A stretch of 11,063 nt of DNA, taken from assembly GCA_910588975.1 (NCBI GenBank), contig CAJUSE010000045.1:1-11063 (forward strand), in the 5' to 3' direction. The notes beneath the pieces were generated by a model. It had not been told where the DNA came from, did not search any database, and saw only the letters and a program-made list of their open reading frames with translations. The position numbers and the translations under genes are program-made. This document shows positions 1 to 6,191 of the stretch, one piece after another. Numbering within the stretch: position 1 is the first letter of the stretch; every line of letters starts with the position of its first letter. The stretch is from an uncultured Oscillospiraceae bacterium (GTDB taxonomy: Bacteria > Bacillota > Clostridia > Oscillospirales > Oscillospiraceae).

Positions 1-194
1 TCTCCCGGCGGATCAACACCTTTGAGACCTCCATCCTCCCCTACGAGGACTGCTGCACTGTCTTTACCCCCCGGCACCCCCGGCTCAAGCCCACCCGGGC
101 CGAGTGCGAGCGGGCCGAGGAGAAGCTGGATGTGGAGGCGCTGGTGGCCCGGGCCGTGGAGGGCATCGAGCGCATCCGTATCTCCGCCGACTGA
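1..194 (+). CDS. thiI: tRNA 4-thiouridine synthase ThiI, C-terminal end (partial)
   Basis: Only the last 63 codons are present; the reading frame enters from the left edge and ends at TGA 192-194. The fragment contains NTFETSILPYEDCCTVFTPR followed by HPRLKP, a stretch I recognise as the end of the ThiI PP-loop sulfurtransferase domain. ThiI adenylates U8 of tRNA and inserts sulfur to make 4-thiouridine, and it also feeds sulfur to thiamine thiazole synthesis in some bacteria. The protein stops about 45 residues after the CC motif, so it lacks the C-terminal rhodanese domain of the E. coli enzyme and matches the short Bacillus/Clostridium form. Such short forms usually receive sulfur directly from a dedicated NifS-like cysteine desulfurase, often encoded next door; that region lies outside the window. 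The stop codon overlaps the next gene start (TGATG), which implies translational coupling. Confidence 0.9.
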   Translation, partial: SRRINTFETSILPYEDCCTVFTPRHPRLKPTRAECERAEEKLDVEALVARAVEGIERIRISAD

Positions 195-586
195 TGGCGG
201 GGACGGAGAGGGGCCGGCTCCGGGGCCGGTATGCCCTGCTGTTTCTAACTTTGCTGGCCGTGGAGGTCTATATCGCCCTCTTTGTCCACGACCGCTTCAT
301 CCGGCCCTATGTGGGGGATGTGCTGGTGGTGGCCGTGCTCTACGCTTTTCTGCGGATATTGCTGCCCGAAGGCCGGCCCTGGCTTATTTGGGCGGTCACC
401 GCCTTTGCCTGCTGCGTGGAGCTGGGCCAGGCGGTGGGTCTTGTGGATCTGCTGGGTCTGGGCCACATCCGCTTTTTCCGGGTGCTGCTGGGCACCACCT
501 TCGACTGGCACGATTTGCTGTGCTACCTGGCCGGCGGCGGGTTTGTATGGGGGCTGGAGCGGCTGGAGAGCCGATGGGAAAAATGA
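194..586 (+). CDS. DUF2809-family small integral membrane protein
   Basis: This 130-residue protein starts at ATG 194, inside the TGA of thiI. An in-frame ATG at 104 would lie within thiI and is not credible as a start. After a basic N-terminus (about residues 1-12), hydrophobic segments lie near residues 13-31, 41-57, 62-80 and 106-120, so four membrane spans are plausible. The pattern FIRPYVGDVLVV (35-46), an ExxQ motif in the third hydrophobic segment, and GTTFDWHDLLCYLAG (100-114) fit the DUF2809 family. That family resembles VanZ-type membrane proteins and has no established biochemical function. Overlap with thiI suggests co-transcription, but this does not show a role in tRNA thiolation. 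The gene is followed after 6 bp by a strong terminator. The family call rests on motif recall; the membrane nature is clear. Confidence 0.75.
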   Translation: MAGTERGRLRGRYALLFLTLLAVEVYIALFVHDRFIRPYVGDVLVVAVLYAFLRILLPEGRPWLIWAVTAFACCVELGQAVGLVDLLGLGHIRFFRVLLGTTFDWHDLLCYLAGGGFVWGLERLESRWEK

Positions 587-592
587 AATAAC

Positions 593-637
593 AAAGGGGG
601 AGCCTGCACACTTTGTGCAGGCTCCCCCTTTTATTGT
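593..637. terminator. Bidirectional rho-independent terminator
   Basis: A 17-bp perfect stem (593-609 with 615-631) has a 5-nt loop ACTTT, is GC-rich in its centre, and is flanked by A residues on one side and T residues on the other. It lies between the end of the DUF2809 gene (586) and the end of the convergent tetR gene (639), so it can serve both strands. Confidence 0.9.
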
Positions 638-638
638 T

Positions 639-1208
639 TCAGACAGTGTAGATGTAATTATAAAGACCATATTTTACGATCCCGTCAAACAGCTCTTTTA
701 CCCGTTCCTTCTCCACAGCAAAGCCTGAGCGCCACCACTGGCGCAGCAGGGCAACCGTCCCATCCGCCACATAAGCAAACAGCAAAGCGAGCTGCTCCGA
801 CGATAAATCACTTTCCTTTTGCCATGTGTGAATCATCTCTGCATGGCCGCTTGAGGGGAAAATCGAGACACTGCTGCCGCCCTTTCGCTCCAGCACAGTG
901 AAAACCACCTCGGCATTGTCCAAAAAATAGGTGAATAAACGCTCTAACGCCTCTGTGGTGGATACATCAAATCTGGAGCGGTGATAGCGGTCAATGACTT
1001 CGTCGATCTCCTTGGTAATTCGATGCTCCATGGCATCGAGAAAATCATCGCAGTCCTGGTAATGGAGATAAAAGGTCCCCCGGTTCATATTGGCCTCCCG
1101 GCAAAGGGCGGCCACAGTGATCTTTTTCCCCGTCTGCCCCCTGGCAAGCCGCACATAGGCGTCCAAGAAGGATCGCTCCGTTTTTTCTACCCTTCGATCT
1201 TGTTTCAT
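639..1208 (-). CDS. TetR/AcrR-family transcriptional regulator
   Basis: This 189-residue regulator probably controls the divergent flavin reductase. The N-terminal DNA-binding domain shows the TetR pattern: a first helix around residues 8-22, then ITVAALCREANMNRGTFYLHY (30-50, ends trimmed here to the helix-turn-helix core), followed by a downstream ligand domain. The C-terminal segment FAYVADGTVALLRQWWRSGF (144-163) resembles the C-terminal domain of DhaS-like and related clostridial TetR proteins. The start is set at the ATG read from 1208 because GAGGAGG (minus strand, 1220-1226) lies 11 nt upstream and the protein then begins MKQDRRVEKT, a typical start. An upstream in-frame ATG at 1250 has no ribosome binding site. 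The gene is less GC-rich than thiI or typA. The effector is unknown; by position it may be the reductase substrate. Confidence 0.88.
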   Translation of the reverse strand: MKQDRRVEKTERSFLDAYVRLARGQTGKKITVAALCREANMNRGTFYLHYQDCDDFLDAMEHRITKEIDEVIDRYHRSRFDVSTTEALERLFTYFLDNAEVVFTVLERKGGSSVSIFPSSGHAEMIHTWQKESDLSSEQLALLFAYVADGTVALLRQWWRSGFAVEKERVKELFDGIVKYGLYNYIYTV

Positions 1209-1255
1209 TTTTTGTGGCGCCTCCTCAACACAATCTAAAAAAGTGTTCATTTATC

Positions 1256-1273
1256 AACATTGACCCTAATGTT
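1256..1273. promoter_or_regulatory. Candidate TetR operator in the divergent gap
   Basis: AACATTGACCCTAATGTT is an inverted repeat with perfect 6-bp arms (1256-1261 and 1268-1273) and a 6-bp centre. It covers the likely -35 element TTGACC (1260-1265) of the rightward promoter, and the leftward promoter lies only 10 bp away. Its size and symmetry suit a TetR dimer. Assignment to the adjacent regulator is inference from position. Confidence 0.55.
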
Positions 1274-1290
1274 TGCGTATTGATTATACT
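1260..1290 (+). promoter_or_regulatory. Promoter of the flavin reductase gene, overlapping a leftward tetR promoter
   Basis: On the plus strand TTGACC (1260-1265) and TATACT (1285-1290) form a sigma-A-like pair with a longer than ideal 19-bp spacer. That suggests weak basal activity. On the minus strand a perfect TATAAT (1283-1288) overlaps the same AT-rich segment and is the best -10 for tetR, although I see no strong -35 for it. The two -10 elements overlap, so leftward and rightward transcription should interfere. Confidence 0.5.
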
Positions 1291-1384
1291 ATAACAAAAA
1301 TATAGAATAAAAACAACCGCAGATAACAGCGGAATGCGGGAAAGTGTTCAAAAATTTTCTGCACAAAAAGAAGGAGGAATCCAT

Positions 1385-3313
1385 GTGAAAAAGGCACTGT
1401 CTTTATCCCTTGTCGGAGCTTTGACACTGTCGCTGCTGGCCGGTTGCTCGAACAAGGACGCACAAAAAAGCTCGGCTTCCGGTTCAGGGACTGCCCTCAC
1501 CAGCTACACCTATGCCGATACGATAATGTGGGATGGCCAATACGATGTGGTGGTCATAGGCTTTGGCGGAGCCGGGGCTGTCTCCGCCCTCACCGCCGCT
1601 GAAAATGGCGCCAAGGTCCTCATTACCGAGAAAGCTCCCGAGGGCCATGAGGGCGGCAACACCCGGGTCTGCGGCCAGCTGTTTGTTTACGGCCATGAGG
1701 ACGAAGAGGCCACCTACAATTACTACAAGGGGCTGGCCGGACAGCATGATATCCCAGAGGCTATGCTCCGCACCTACACCAACGGCATTGCGCACATGCG
1801 GGATATCGTGGAAGAGGTGACAGGTGTCCCTCAAAGCGAGTACTGGGACTCCACAGGCTCCATGCTGAGCAGCATGTCCCCCGAATACCCCGAGCTGCCT
1901 GGAAGTGATAAAATCTCGTTGGACGCCATTCATGAGGGCTACAGCGATGGCTACCTGTGGCAGACGCTCCGGGGCCGGGTCACCGACCAGAGCGACAGCA
2001 TTGATGTGTGGTTTGACTCCCCTGCTGTCCACTTGATCCAGGATCCGGACACCAAGACGATCCTGGGCGTCCAGATTCAGCGTGAGGGCAAGCTGGTGAA
2101 CATTCGGGGTACCAACGGCGTGGTTCTGGCCTGCGGCGGCTTTGAGAATGATCCCGAGATGGTGGCTGACTATCTGGGCCTCACCGACTACAGCCTGATT
2201 GGCGGACTTTATAACACCGGCGACGGAGTCCGTATGGCCCAGGAGGTGGGGGCCGACCTGTGGCACATGGAGGCCTATGAGGGGATCGGCGCTATGGCGG
2301 GTACCAGCGTGGCCGTTCCCGATGACCACTCGGTCAGCATGTTTTCCACTATGATGTTGGGCTATGGCGCCTCTGTGGTGGTGGGCGGTGACGGCAATCG
2401 CTACTTTAACGAGGGGCTGTACTCCCGCCACGGCCACCATCTTCTCAACGATGCCTGGGTCAACATCCGCCGTCCCCTGCAAACCTTCATTGTCTGTGAC
2501 GAGGCGATCTTCCAGGCCCAGAAGGCCACCGGCTTCTTCCCTGACTATGCCCTTAGTGTTCAGCAGGGCTCCAGCATTGCCGAGCTGGCTGAATTGGCCG
2601 GCATTGATCCTAAGGCTTTGACCGCCACTGTGGAGCGCTTTAACAGCTATGCCAAGGCGGGCTATGACCCCGAGTTTGGCCGGGCTGCCGAGACGATGGT
2701 TCCCTTTACCGGTGACAGCTTCTACATCATCCAGGCCAATGCCAACATCCTCAACACCCAGGGCGGCCCCCGGCGCAACGAGAATGCCGAGGTGCTGGAC
2801 ACCAATGGTGATCCGATCCCCCATCTTTACTCCGCCGGCGAGCTGGGCGGCATTACTGCCTACCAGTATCAGGGCGGCGGCAATGTGGCTGAATGTATTA
2901 TCTTCGGTCAAATTGCCGGAAAGAACGCCGCTGCGGCCAAGGAGGAGCTGCCCGCCTATGTGGCCCGTCCCGCCGTGGCCTCTTCCATGACCTATACCCC
3001 CGGCGTGGAGAGCGATCTGGACGACTCTGCCGGCCCCGATGTGACCTTGGGCGAGAATGAGTACCTGGGCGTCTCCCCCAACGGCATGGGGGGCAAGGTG
3101 TATGTAAAGGTCACCATGGACGGCGACAAGATCGCTGCCGTGGAGGTGGTGGAGCACCACGAGACCGAGGGCATCTCTGACCCCGCCATTGAGAAGGTCC
3201 CCGCCGCCATTGCGGAGGCCAACTCCGCTGAGGTGGAGGGCGTCTCCGGTGCAACCATTACCTCCAGGGCCATTAAGGAGGCTGTGGCGGACGCTTTGAG
3301 CCAGGTGAAATAA
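1385..3313 (+). CDS. Lipoprotein FAD-dependent reductase with C-terminal FMN-binding domain (fumarate reductase-like)
   Basis: The start is GTG 1385, 7 nt after AAGGAGG (1371-1377). The upstream in-frame ATG at 1334 lacks a ribosome binding site and would hide the signal peptide. The 642-residue product opens with a lipoprotein signal, KKALSLSLVGALTLSLLAGC, with lipobox LAGC and lipidated Cys21. It is therefore predicted to sit on the outer face of the membrane. A Ser/Gly linker leads to an FAD_binding_2 domain: GFGGAG (59-64), ribose-contacting Glu82, the GGNTR segment (90-94), GDG (279-281) and AGELGG (484-489). Residues 555-642 form an FMN_bind domain with the flavinylation motif SGAT (621-624, Thr624 acceptor), which needs an ApbE transferase encoded elsewhere. 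Arg348 in the NEGLYSR segment aligns with the proton-donating Arg of fumarate reductases. The usual substrate-carboxylate Arg before the final GGN is Gln496, and the usual His before GG is not visible. The acceptor is thus probably not fumarate. It is an anaerobic respiratory reductase of unknown substrate. Confidence 0.9.
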   Translation: MKKALSLSLVGALTLSLLAGCSNKDAQKSSASGSGTALTSYTYADTIMWDGQYDVVVIGFGGAGAVSALTAAENGAKVLITEKAPEGHEGGNTRVCGQLFVYGHEDEEATYNYYKGLAGQHDIPEAMLRTYTNGIAHMRDIVEEVTGVPQSEYWDSTGSMLSSMSPEYPELPGSDKISLDAIHEGYSDGYLWQTLRGRVTDQSDSIDVWFDSPAVHLIQDPDTKTILGVQIQREGKLVNIRGTNGVVLACGGFENDPEMVADYLGLTDYSLIGGLYNTGDGVRMAQEVGADLWHMEAYEGIGAMAGTSVAVPDDHSVSMFSTMMLGYGASVVVGGDGNRYFNEGLYSRHGHHLLNDAWVNIRRPLQTFIVCDEAIFQAQKATGFFPDYALSVQQGSSIAELAELAGIDPKALTATVERFNSYAKAGYDPEFGRAAETMVPFTGDSFYIIQANANILNTQGGPRRNENAEVLDTNGDPIPHLYSAGELGGITAYQYQGGGNVAECIIFGQIAGKNAAAAKEELPAYVARPAVASSMTYTPGVESDLDDSAGPDVTLGENEYLGVSPNGMGGKVYVKVTMDGDKIAAVEVVEHHETEGISDPAIEKVPAAIAEANSAEVEGVSGATITSRAIKEAVADALSQVK

Positions 3314-3343
3314 GTAAATTCTCCTTTCTGATATCCCCATTCA

Positions 3344-3380
3344 GGGAAAGCGGGCGCTCAAAAGCGCCCGCTTTCTCCCT
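3344..3380 (+). terminator. Hairpin terminator after the flavin reductase gene
   Basis: AAAGCGGGCGCT (3347-3358) pairs perfectly with AGCGCCCGCTTT (3363-3374) around a 4-nt loop CAAA. Three more pairs, one of them G-T, extend the stem to 3344 and 3377. The following T-tract is interrupted by C (CTTTCTCCCTT), so termination may be incomplete. The hairpin begins 30 bp after the stop codon. Confidence 0.7.
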
Positions 3381-3428
3381 TCCCGGGGGAGTTTTGGTAA
3401 AATTTCCACCGGAGATTTCCCCTTTTGC

Positions 3429-3457
3429 TTGACATTTTCCACCAAATAGGGTATTCT
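3429..3457 (+). promoter_or_regulatory. Promoter of the BlaI-type repressor gene
   Basis: A consensus -35 TTGACA (3429-3434) is separated by exactly 17 bp from TATTCT (3452-3457). Transcription would start near 3464, inside the palindrome at 3460-3476, about 38 nt before the chosen start codon. Confidence 0.75.
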
Positions 3458-3459
3458 CA

Positions 3460-3476
3460 ATAGTAACTGATACTAT
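3460..3476. promoter_or_regulatory. Candidate BlaI-type operator
   Basis: ATAGTAACTGATACTAT has perfect 6-bp arms (3460-3465 and 3471-3476) and a 5-bp centre. It lies two bases downstream of the -10 element, over the expected transcription start, where a bound dimer would block initiation. BlaI/MecI-family repressors bind short TAC/GTA-rich dyads and commonly autoregulate. Assignment to the gene that follows is inference. Confidence 0.55.
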
Positions 3477-3501
3477 ATGCAGAGGAATGAGGGGTTCATT
3501 T

Positions 3502-3870
3502 ATGTCTGACTACGCCAGCCGCCGTATCTCCGAGGCCGAGCTCTCCGTCATGGAGGCGCTGTGGGATGCCGGAGTGCCTTTGACTGCCAAAGATCTGCAG
3601 ACCGTGCTGAAGGAGCGCCGGGGATGGGAGCGCACCACCGTCCGCTCTTTGCTCACCCGGCTGCAGGAGAAGGGCTCGGTGATCGTGGACAAGGAGCCTG
3701 AGGTGGCCACCTATGCCCCCGACTTCACAAAGGGGGAGTATGGCTGGGACCTGGCCGAGGTGCTGGTTCAGCGGCTCTATGACGGCGATGCCAAGGCCCT
3801 TGTGGCCACCCTGGGCCGCCATGGGATGCTGAACAAGGCCGACCTGGAGGCTCTGGCTGCCCAGTTCTGA
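3502..3870 (+). CDS. BlaI/MecI/CopY-family transcriptional repressor (orphan)
   Basis: This 122-residue winged-helix protein has the BlaI-family pattern. ISEAELSVMEALW (9-21) forms the first helix, LTAKDL and TTVRSLLTRLQEKG (45-58) form the helix-turn-helix, and a wing follows at about 59-72 (VIVDKEPEVATYAP). A C-terminal helical dimerisation segment (about 75-122) contains VLVQRLYDGDAKALVATL. Length matches the family (about 120-130). ATG 3502 is preferred because GAGGGG (3489-3494) lies 7 nt upstream; ATG 3487 is in frame, but its AGAGGA directly abuts the codon. No BlaR1/MecR1 sensor protease, beta-lactamase or copper ATPase gene follows, since a terminator comes right after the stop. The signal it senses and its targets, apart from probable self-control, are therefore unknown. 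Confidence 0.88.
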   Translation: MSDYASRRISEAELSVMEALWDAGVPLTAKDLQTVLKERRGWERTTVRSLLTRLQEKGSVIVDKEPEVATYAPDFTKGEYGWDLAEVLVQRLYDGDAKALVATLGRHGMLNKADLEALAAQF

Positions 3871-3882
3871 GAGGGGAAATTT

Positions 3883-3926
3883 GCAGGCTGACTGTAAAAA
3901 TACAGTCAGCCTGCTTTGCTTTTTGG
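3883..3926 (+). terminator. Rho-independent terminator of the BlaI-type gene
   Basis: A 14-bp perfect stem pairs 3883-3896 (GCAGGCTGACTGTA) with 3901-3914 around an AAAA loop. It is followed by TTTGCTTTTT, and begins 12 bp after the stop codon. Confidence 0.88.
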
Positions 3927-3935
3927 AAAAAATCA

Positions 3936-3964
3936 TTGATTTTCCACCTTTGATACATTATAAT
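3936..3964 (+). promoter_or_regulatory. Promoter of typA
   Basis: TTGATT (3936-3941), a 17-bp spacer and a perfect TATAAT (3959-3964) form a near-consensus sigma-A-type promoter. Transcription from about 3971 would give a leader of roughly 100 nt before the typA start. The leader contains a 7-bp hairpin (GGGCCTG 3983-3989 with CAGGCCC 4004-4010), followed by CCCTTTT. Confidence 0.75.
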
Positions 3965-4071
3965 AATAAATCGTTCGTGTTTGGGCCTGTTTCCCCGGTT
4001 TTGCAGGCCCCCCTTTTGACTTGAATAAACGGCATTCCAAGTTCCGCCTGCCGTAAAGGAGATACAAAGCA

Positions 4072-5898
4072 ATGCAGAATGAAAAGCTGAGAAACGTTGC
4101 CATTATCGCCCACGTGGACCATGGCAAGACCACGCTGGTGGATGAGATGCTCAAGCAGGGCGGCATCTACCGGGAGAACCAGAGCACGGTGGACCGGGTC
4201 ATGGACTCGGGGGACCTGGAGCGGGAGCGTGGCATCACCATCCTGGCCAAGAACACCGCCATCCACTACAAGGACACCAAGATCAACGTGGTGGACACCC
4301 CGGGCCACGCCGACTTCGGCGGCGAGGTGGAGCGTATCCTGAAGATGGTCAACGGCGTTATCCTGCTGGTGGACGCCGCCGAGGGCCCCATGCCCCAGAC
4401 CCGGTTCGTGCTGAGCAAGGCCCTGGAGCTGGGCCACCGGGTCATCGTGGTGGTCAACAAGATCGACCGGCCCGACCAGCGCATCCACGAGGTCTGCGAC
4501 GAGGTGCTGGAGCTGCTCATGGACCTGAACGCCACCGAGGAGCAGTTTGACTCCCCCACCCTGTTCTGCTCGGGCCGTAACGGCACCGCCAGCTACTCCC
4601 CCGACGTTGTGGGCACCGACCTGACCCCCCTCTTTGAGACCATTCTGGACTATATCCCCGCCCCCGAGGCCGACACCGAAGCCCCCTTCCAGATGCTGGT
4701 CAGCTCCATCGACTACAACGAGTTCGTGGGCCGCATCGCCGTGGGCCGGATCGAGCGGGGCAGCATCAAGCAGAATGAGGAGATCGCCGTGTGCAACTTC
4801 CACACCCCCGACGATCCCCCCAAGAAGGCCAAGGCCACGGCCATCTACCAGTTTGACGGCCTGGGCAAGGTGCCCGCCACCGAGGCCTCTGCCGGCGAGA
4901 TCATCGCCATGAGCGGCATCGGCGACATCACCATCGGCGACACCATCTGCGCCCCCTCTGCCATCGAGCCCATGGAGTTTGTGAAGATCTCCGCCCCCAC
5001 CATCGAGATGACCTTCTCGGTGAATGACTCCCCCTTCGCCGGCAAGGAGGGCAAGTTCGTCACCTCCCGGCAGATCCGGGAGCGGCTCCAGCGGGAGACC
5101 TTGAAGGACGTGTCCCTCCGGGTCACCGAGACCGACAACACCGACGCCTTTAACGTGGCCGGCCGGGGTGAGATGAGCCTTTCCATCCTCATTGAGACCA
5201 TGCGCCGGGAGGGCTATGAGTTCCAGGTCTCGCCCCCTCGGGTGCTCTATAAGGAGATCGACGGCAAGCAGTGCGAGCCCATCGAGCGGCTTGTGGTGGA
5301 TGTGCCCGCCGACACCGTGGGCAGCGTCATTGAGGCCATCGGCCGCCGGAAGGGGGACATGCTGGACATGACCCCTGTGGGCGACCGGATGAAGGTCCAG
5401 TTCCTGGTGCCCTCCCGGGGCCTTTTTGGCTACCGCAACGAGTTTTTGACCGCCACCAAGGGCGAGGGCATCATGGCCAGCGTCTTTGAGGAGTACGCCC
5501 CCATGAAGGGGGACATTCCCCGGCGGAGCACCGGCTCCCTGGTGGCCTTTGAGACCGGCGATGCGGTGAGCTACGGCCTCTTTAACGCCCAGGACCGGGG
5601 CGCCCTGTTCATCGGGCCGGGCACCCCCGTCTACGCCGGCATGATCGTGGGCGAGTGCCCCAAAATGGAGGACATCAGCGTCAACGTCTGCAAGAAAAAG
5701 CAGCTGACCAACATGCGGGCTTCCGGCTCGGACGAGGCCCTACGGCTCACGCCCCCCCGGCAGATGAGCCTGGAGCAGGACCTGGAGTTCCTGGCCGACG
5801 ACGAGCTGCTGGAGGTCACCCCCGAGAACCTGCGCCTGCGCAAGCGCATTCTGGACCACGGAATGCGGATGCGGGAGGCCAGCAAGAAGAAGGGGTAA
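4072..5898 (+). CDS. typA: Ribosome-associated translational GTPase TypA/BipA
   Basis: This 608-residue protein matches the full length of the TypA/BipA family (about 605-615). It is a relative of EF-G that binds the 70S ribosome and assists 50S assembly and growth under cold or stress. The GTPase motifs are intact: P-loop AHVDHGKT (13-20), switch I RGITI (53-57), DTPGH (75-79) and NKID (129-132). Behind them come a translation-factor beta-barrel (about 200-290), an EF-G domain V-like region around 395-480 (starting near PPRVLYKEIDGK), and the BipA-specific C-terminal domain with GLFGYRNEFLT and the Arg/Lys-rich tail. The His in the P-loop segment and the DTPGH His are both present, so it should hydrolyse GTP. 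AAAGGAGA (4055-4062) lies 9 nt before the ATG. The gene is a single transcription unit between its own promoter and hairpin. Codon use is strongly biased to C/G-ending codons, typical of well-expressed genes here. Confidence 0.98.
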   Translation: MQNEKLRNVAIIAHVDHGKTTLVDEMLKQGGIYRENQSTVDRVMDSGDLERERGITILAKNTAIHYKDTKINVVDTPGHADFGGEVERILKMVNGVILLVDAAEGPMPQTRFVLSKALELGHRVIVVVNKIDRPDQRIHEVCDEVLELLMDLNATEEQFDSPTLFCSGRNGTASYSPDVVGTDLTPLFETILDYIPAPEADTEAPFQMLVSSIDYNEFVGRIAVGRIERGSIKQNEEIAVCNFHTPDDPPKKAKATAIYQFDGLGKVPATEASAGEIIAMSGIGDITIGDTICAPSAIEPMEFVKISAPTIEMTFSVNDSPFAGKEGKFVTSRQIRERLQRETLKDVSLRVTETDNTDAFNVAGRGEMSLSILIETMRREGYEFQVSPPRVLYKEIDGKQCEPIERLVVDVPADTVGSVIEAIGRRKGDMLDMTPVGDRMKVQFLVPSRGLFGYRNEFLTATKGEGIMASVFEEYAPMKGDIPRRSTGSLVAFETGDAVSYGLFNAQDRGALFIGPGTPVYAGMIVGECPKMEDISVNVCKKKQLTNMRASGSDEALRLTPPRQMSLEQDLEFLADDELLEVTPENLRLRKRILDHGMRMREASKKKG

Positions 5899-5919
5899 AA
5901 CCACCCGAATAAAGAAATA

Positions 5920-5951
5920 CAAGCCCCGGAGCAGTTTTGCTCCGGGGCTTG
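5920..5951. terminator. Hairpin between convergent typA and the small gene
   Basis: CAAGCCCCGGAGCA (5920-5933) pairs perfectly with 5938-5951 around a GTTT loop. The plus strand has no T-tract after the stem. The minus strand continues TATTTCTTTATTC, so it reads better as a terminator for the leftward 52-residue gene, though it lies where it can end typA transcripts too. Confidence 0.7.
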
Positions 5952-5984
5952 CCGCTTGTAAAAGACTTGAGCCTTGGCCGATAT

Positions 5985-6143
5985 CTATTTGGTGGGCTTG
6001 TCATCCAAAAGCGTAAGCTCTGTGATCGGGGGCGGTGCTTGAAGATACAACTCCTCGCATTCCTGCTGGGCGGCAACGAGGATGTTGATGGCCACTTCTG
6101 AAGCACGCAGCAGCTTGAGATACATTTCTTTATAGTTGGGCAT
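5985..6143 (-). CDS. Small hypothetical protein, 52 residues
   Basis: The protein begins MPNYKEMYLKLLRASEVAIN and ends with an acidic-proline tail PPITELTLLDDKPTK. The ATG read from 6143 has GAGGTG (minus strand, 6151-6156) 7 nt upstream. A second in-frame ATG at 6149 is only 1 nt from that site and is less likely. Residues 4-34 (through the ECEELYL segment) are predicted to be one or two amphipathic helices with a possible coiled coil; there is no signal peptide or membrane segment. A consensus promoter (6163-6191) drives it and a hairpin follows its end. Together with the ribosome binding site this makes it a credible gene despite its size. I recall similar unannotated 50-60-residue proteins in clostridial genomes and their prophages, but no function. 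It is divergent from the XRE repressor, which probably controls it. Confidence 0.75.
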   Translation of the reverse strand: MPNYKEMYLKLLRASEVAINILVAAQQECEELYLQAPPPITELTLLDDKPTK

Positions 6144-6162
6144 ATTCATTCACCTCACGGAT

Positions 6163-6191
6163 ATTATAACGGAAATACCGTTAAAAATCAA
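6163..6191 (-). promoter_or_regulatory. Promoter of the 52-residue protein gene
   Basis: Read on the minus strand, TTGATT (6186-6191) and a perfect TATAAT (6163-6168) are separated by exactly 17 bp. Transcription would start near 6156, leaving a very short leader that begins at the ribosome binding site. One arm of the operator repeat fills the spacer. Confidence 0.75.

Noticed and set aside
22..591. A 189-codon plus-strand frame over thiI and the DUF2809 gene
   Set aside because: It is frame-shifted relative to two genes recognisable by motif and shows Pro/Ser/Gly-rich shadow composition.
1484..3340. A 618-codon open frame on the minus strand opposite the flavin reductase
   Set aside because: It is a codon-bias shadow of the reductase gene, with Gly/His/Leu-rich composition and no ribosome binding site or motifs.
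3404..3949. Recurring TTTCCACC words near 3404, 3436 and 3941
   Set aside because: The matches are only 8-9 bases, irregularly spaced and in AT-rich gaps; they are expected by chance.
5816..6106. A 96-codon minus-strand frame overlapping the end of typA and the 52-residue gene
   Set aside because: It is in a different frame from the small gene that has a promoter and ribosome binding site, and it runs into typA coding sequence.
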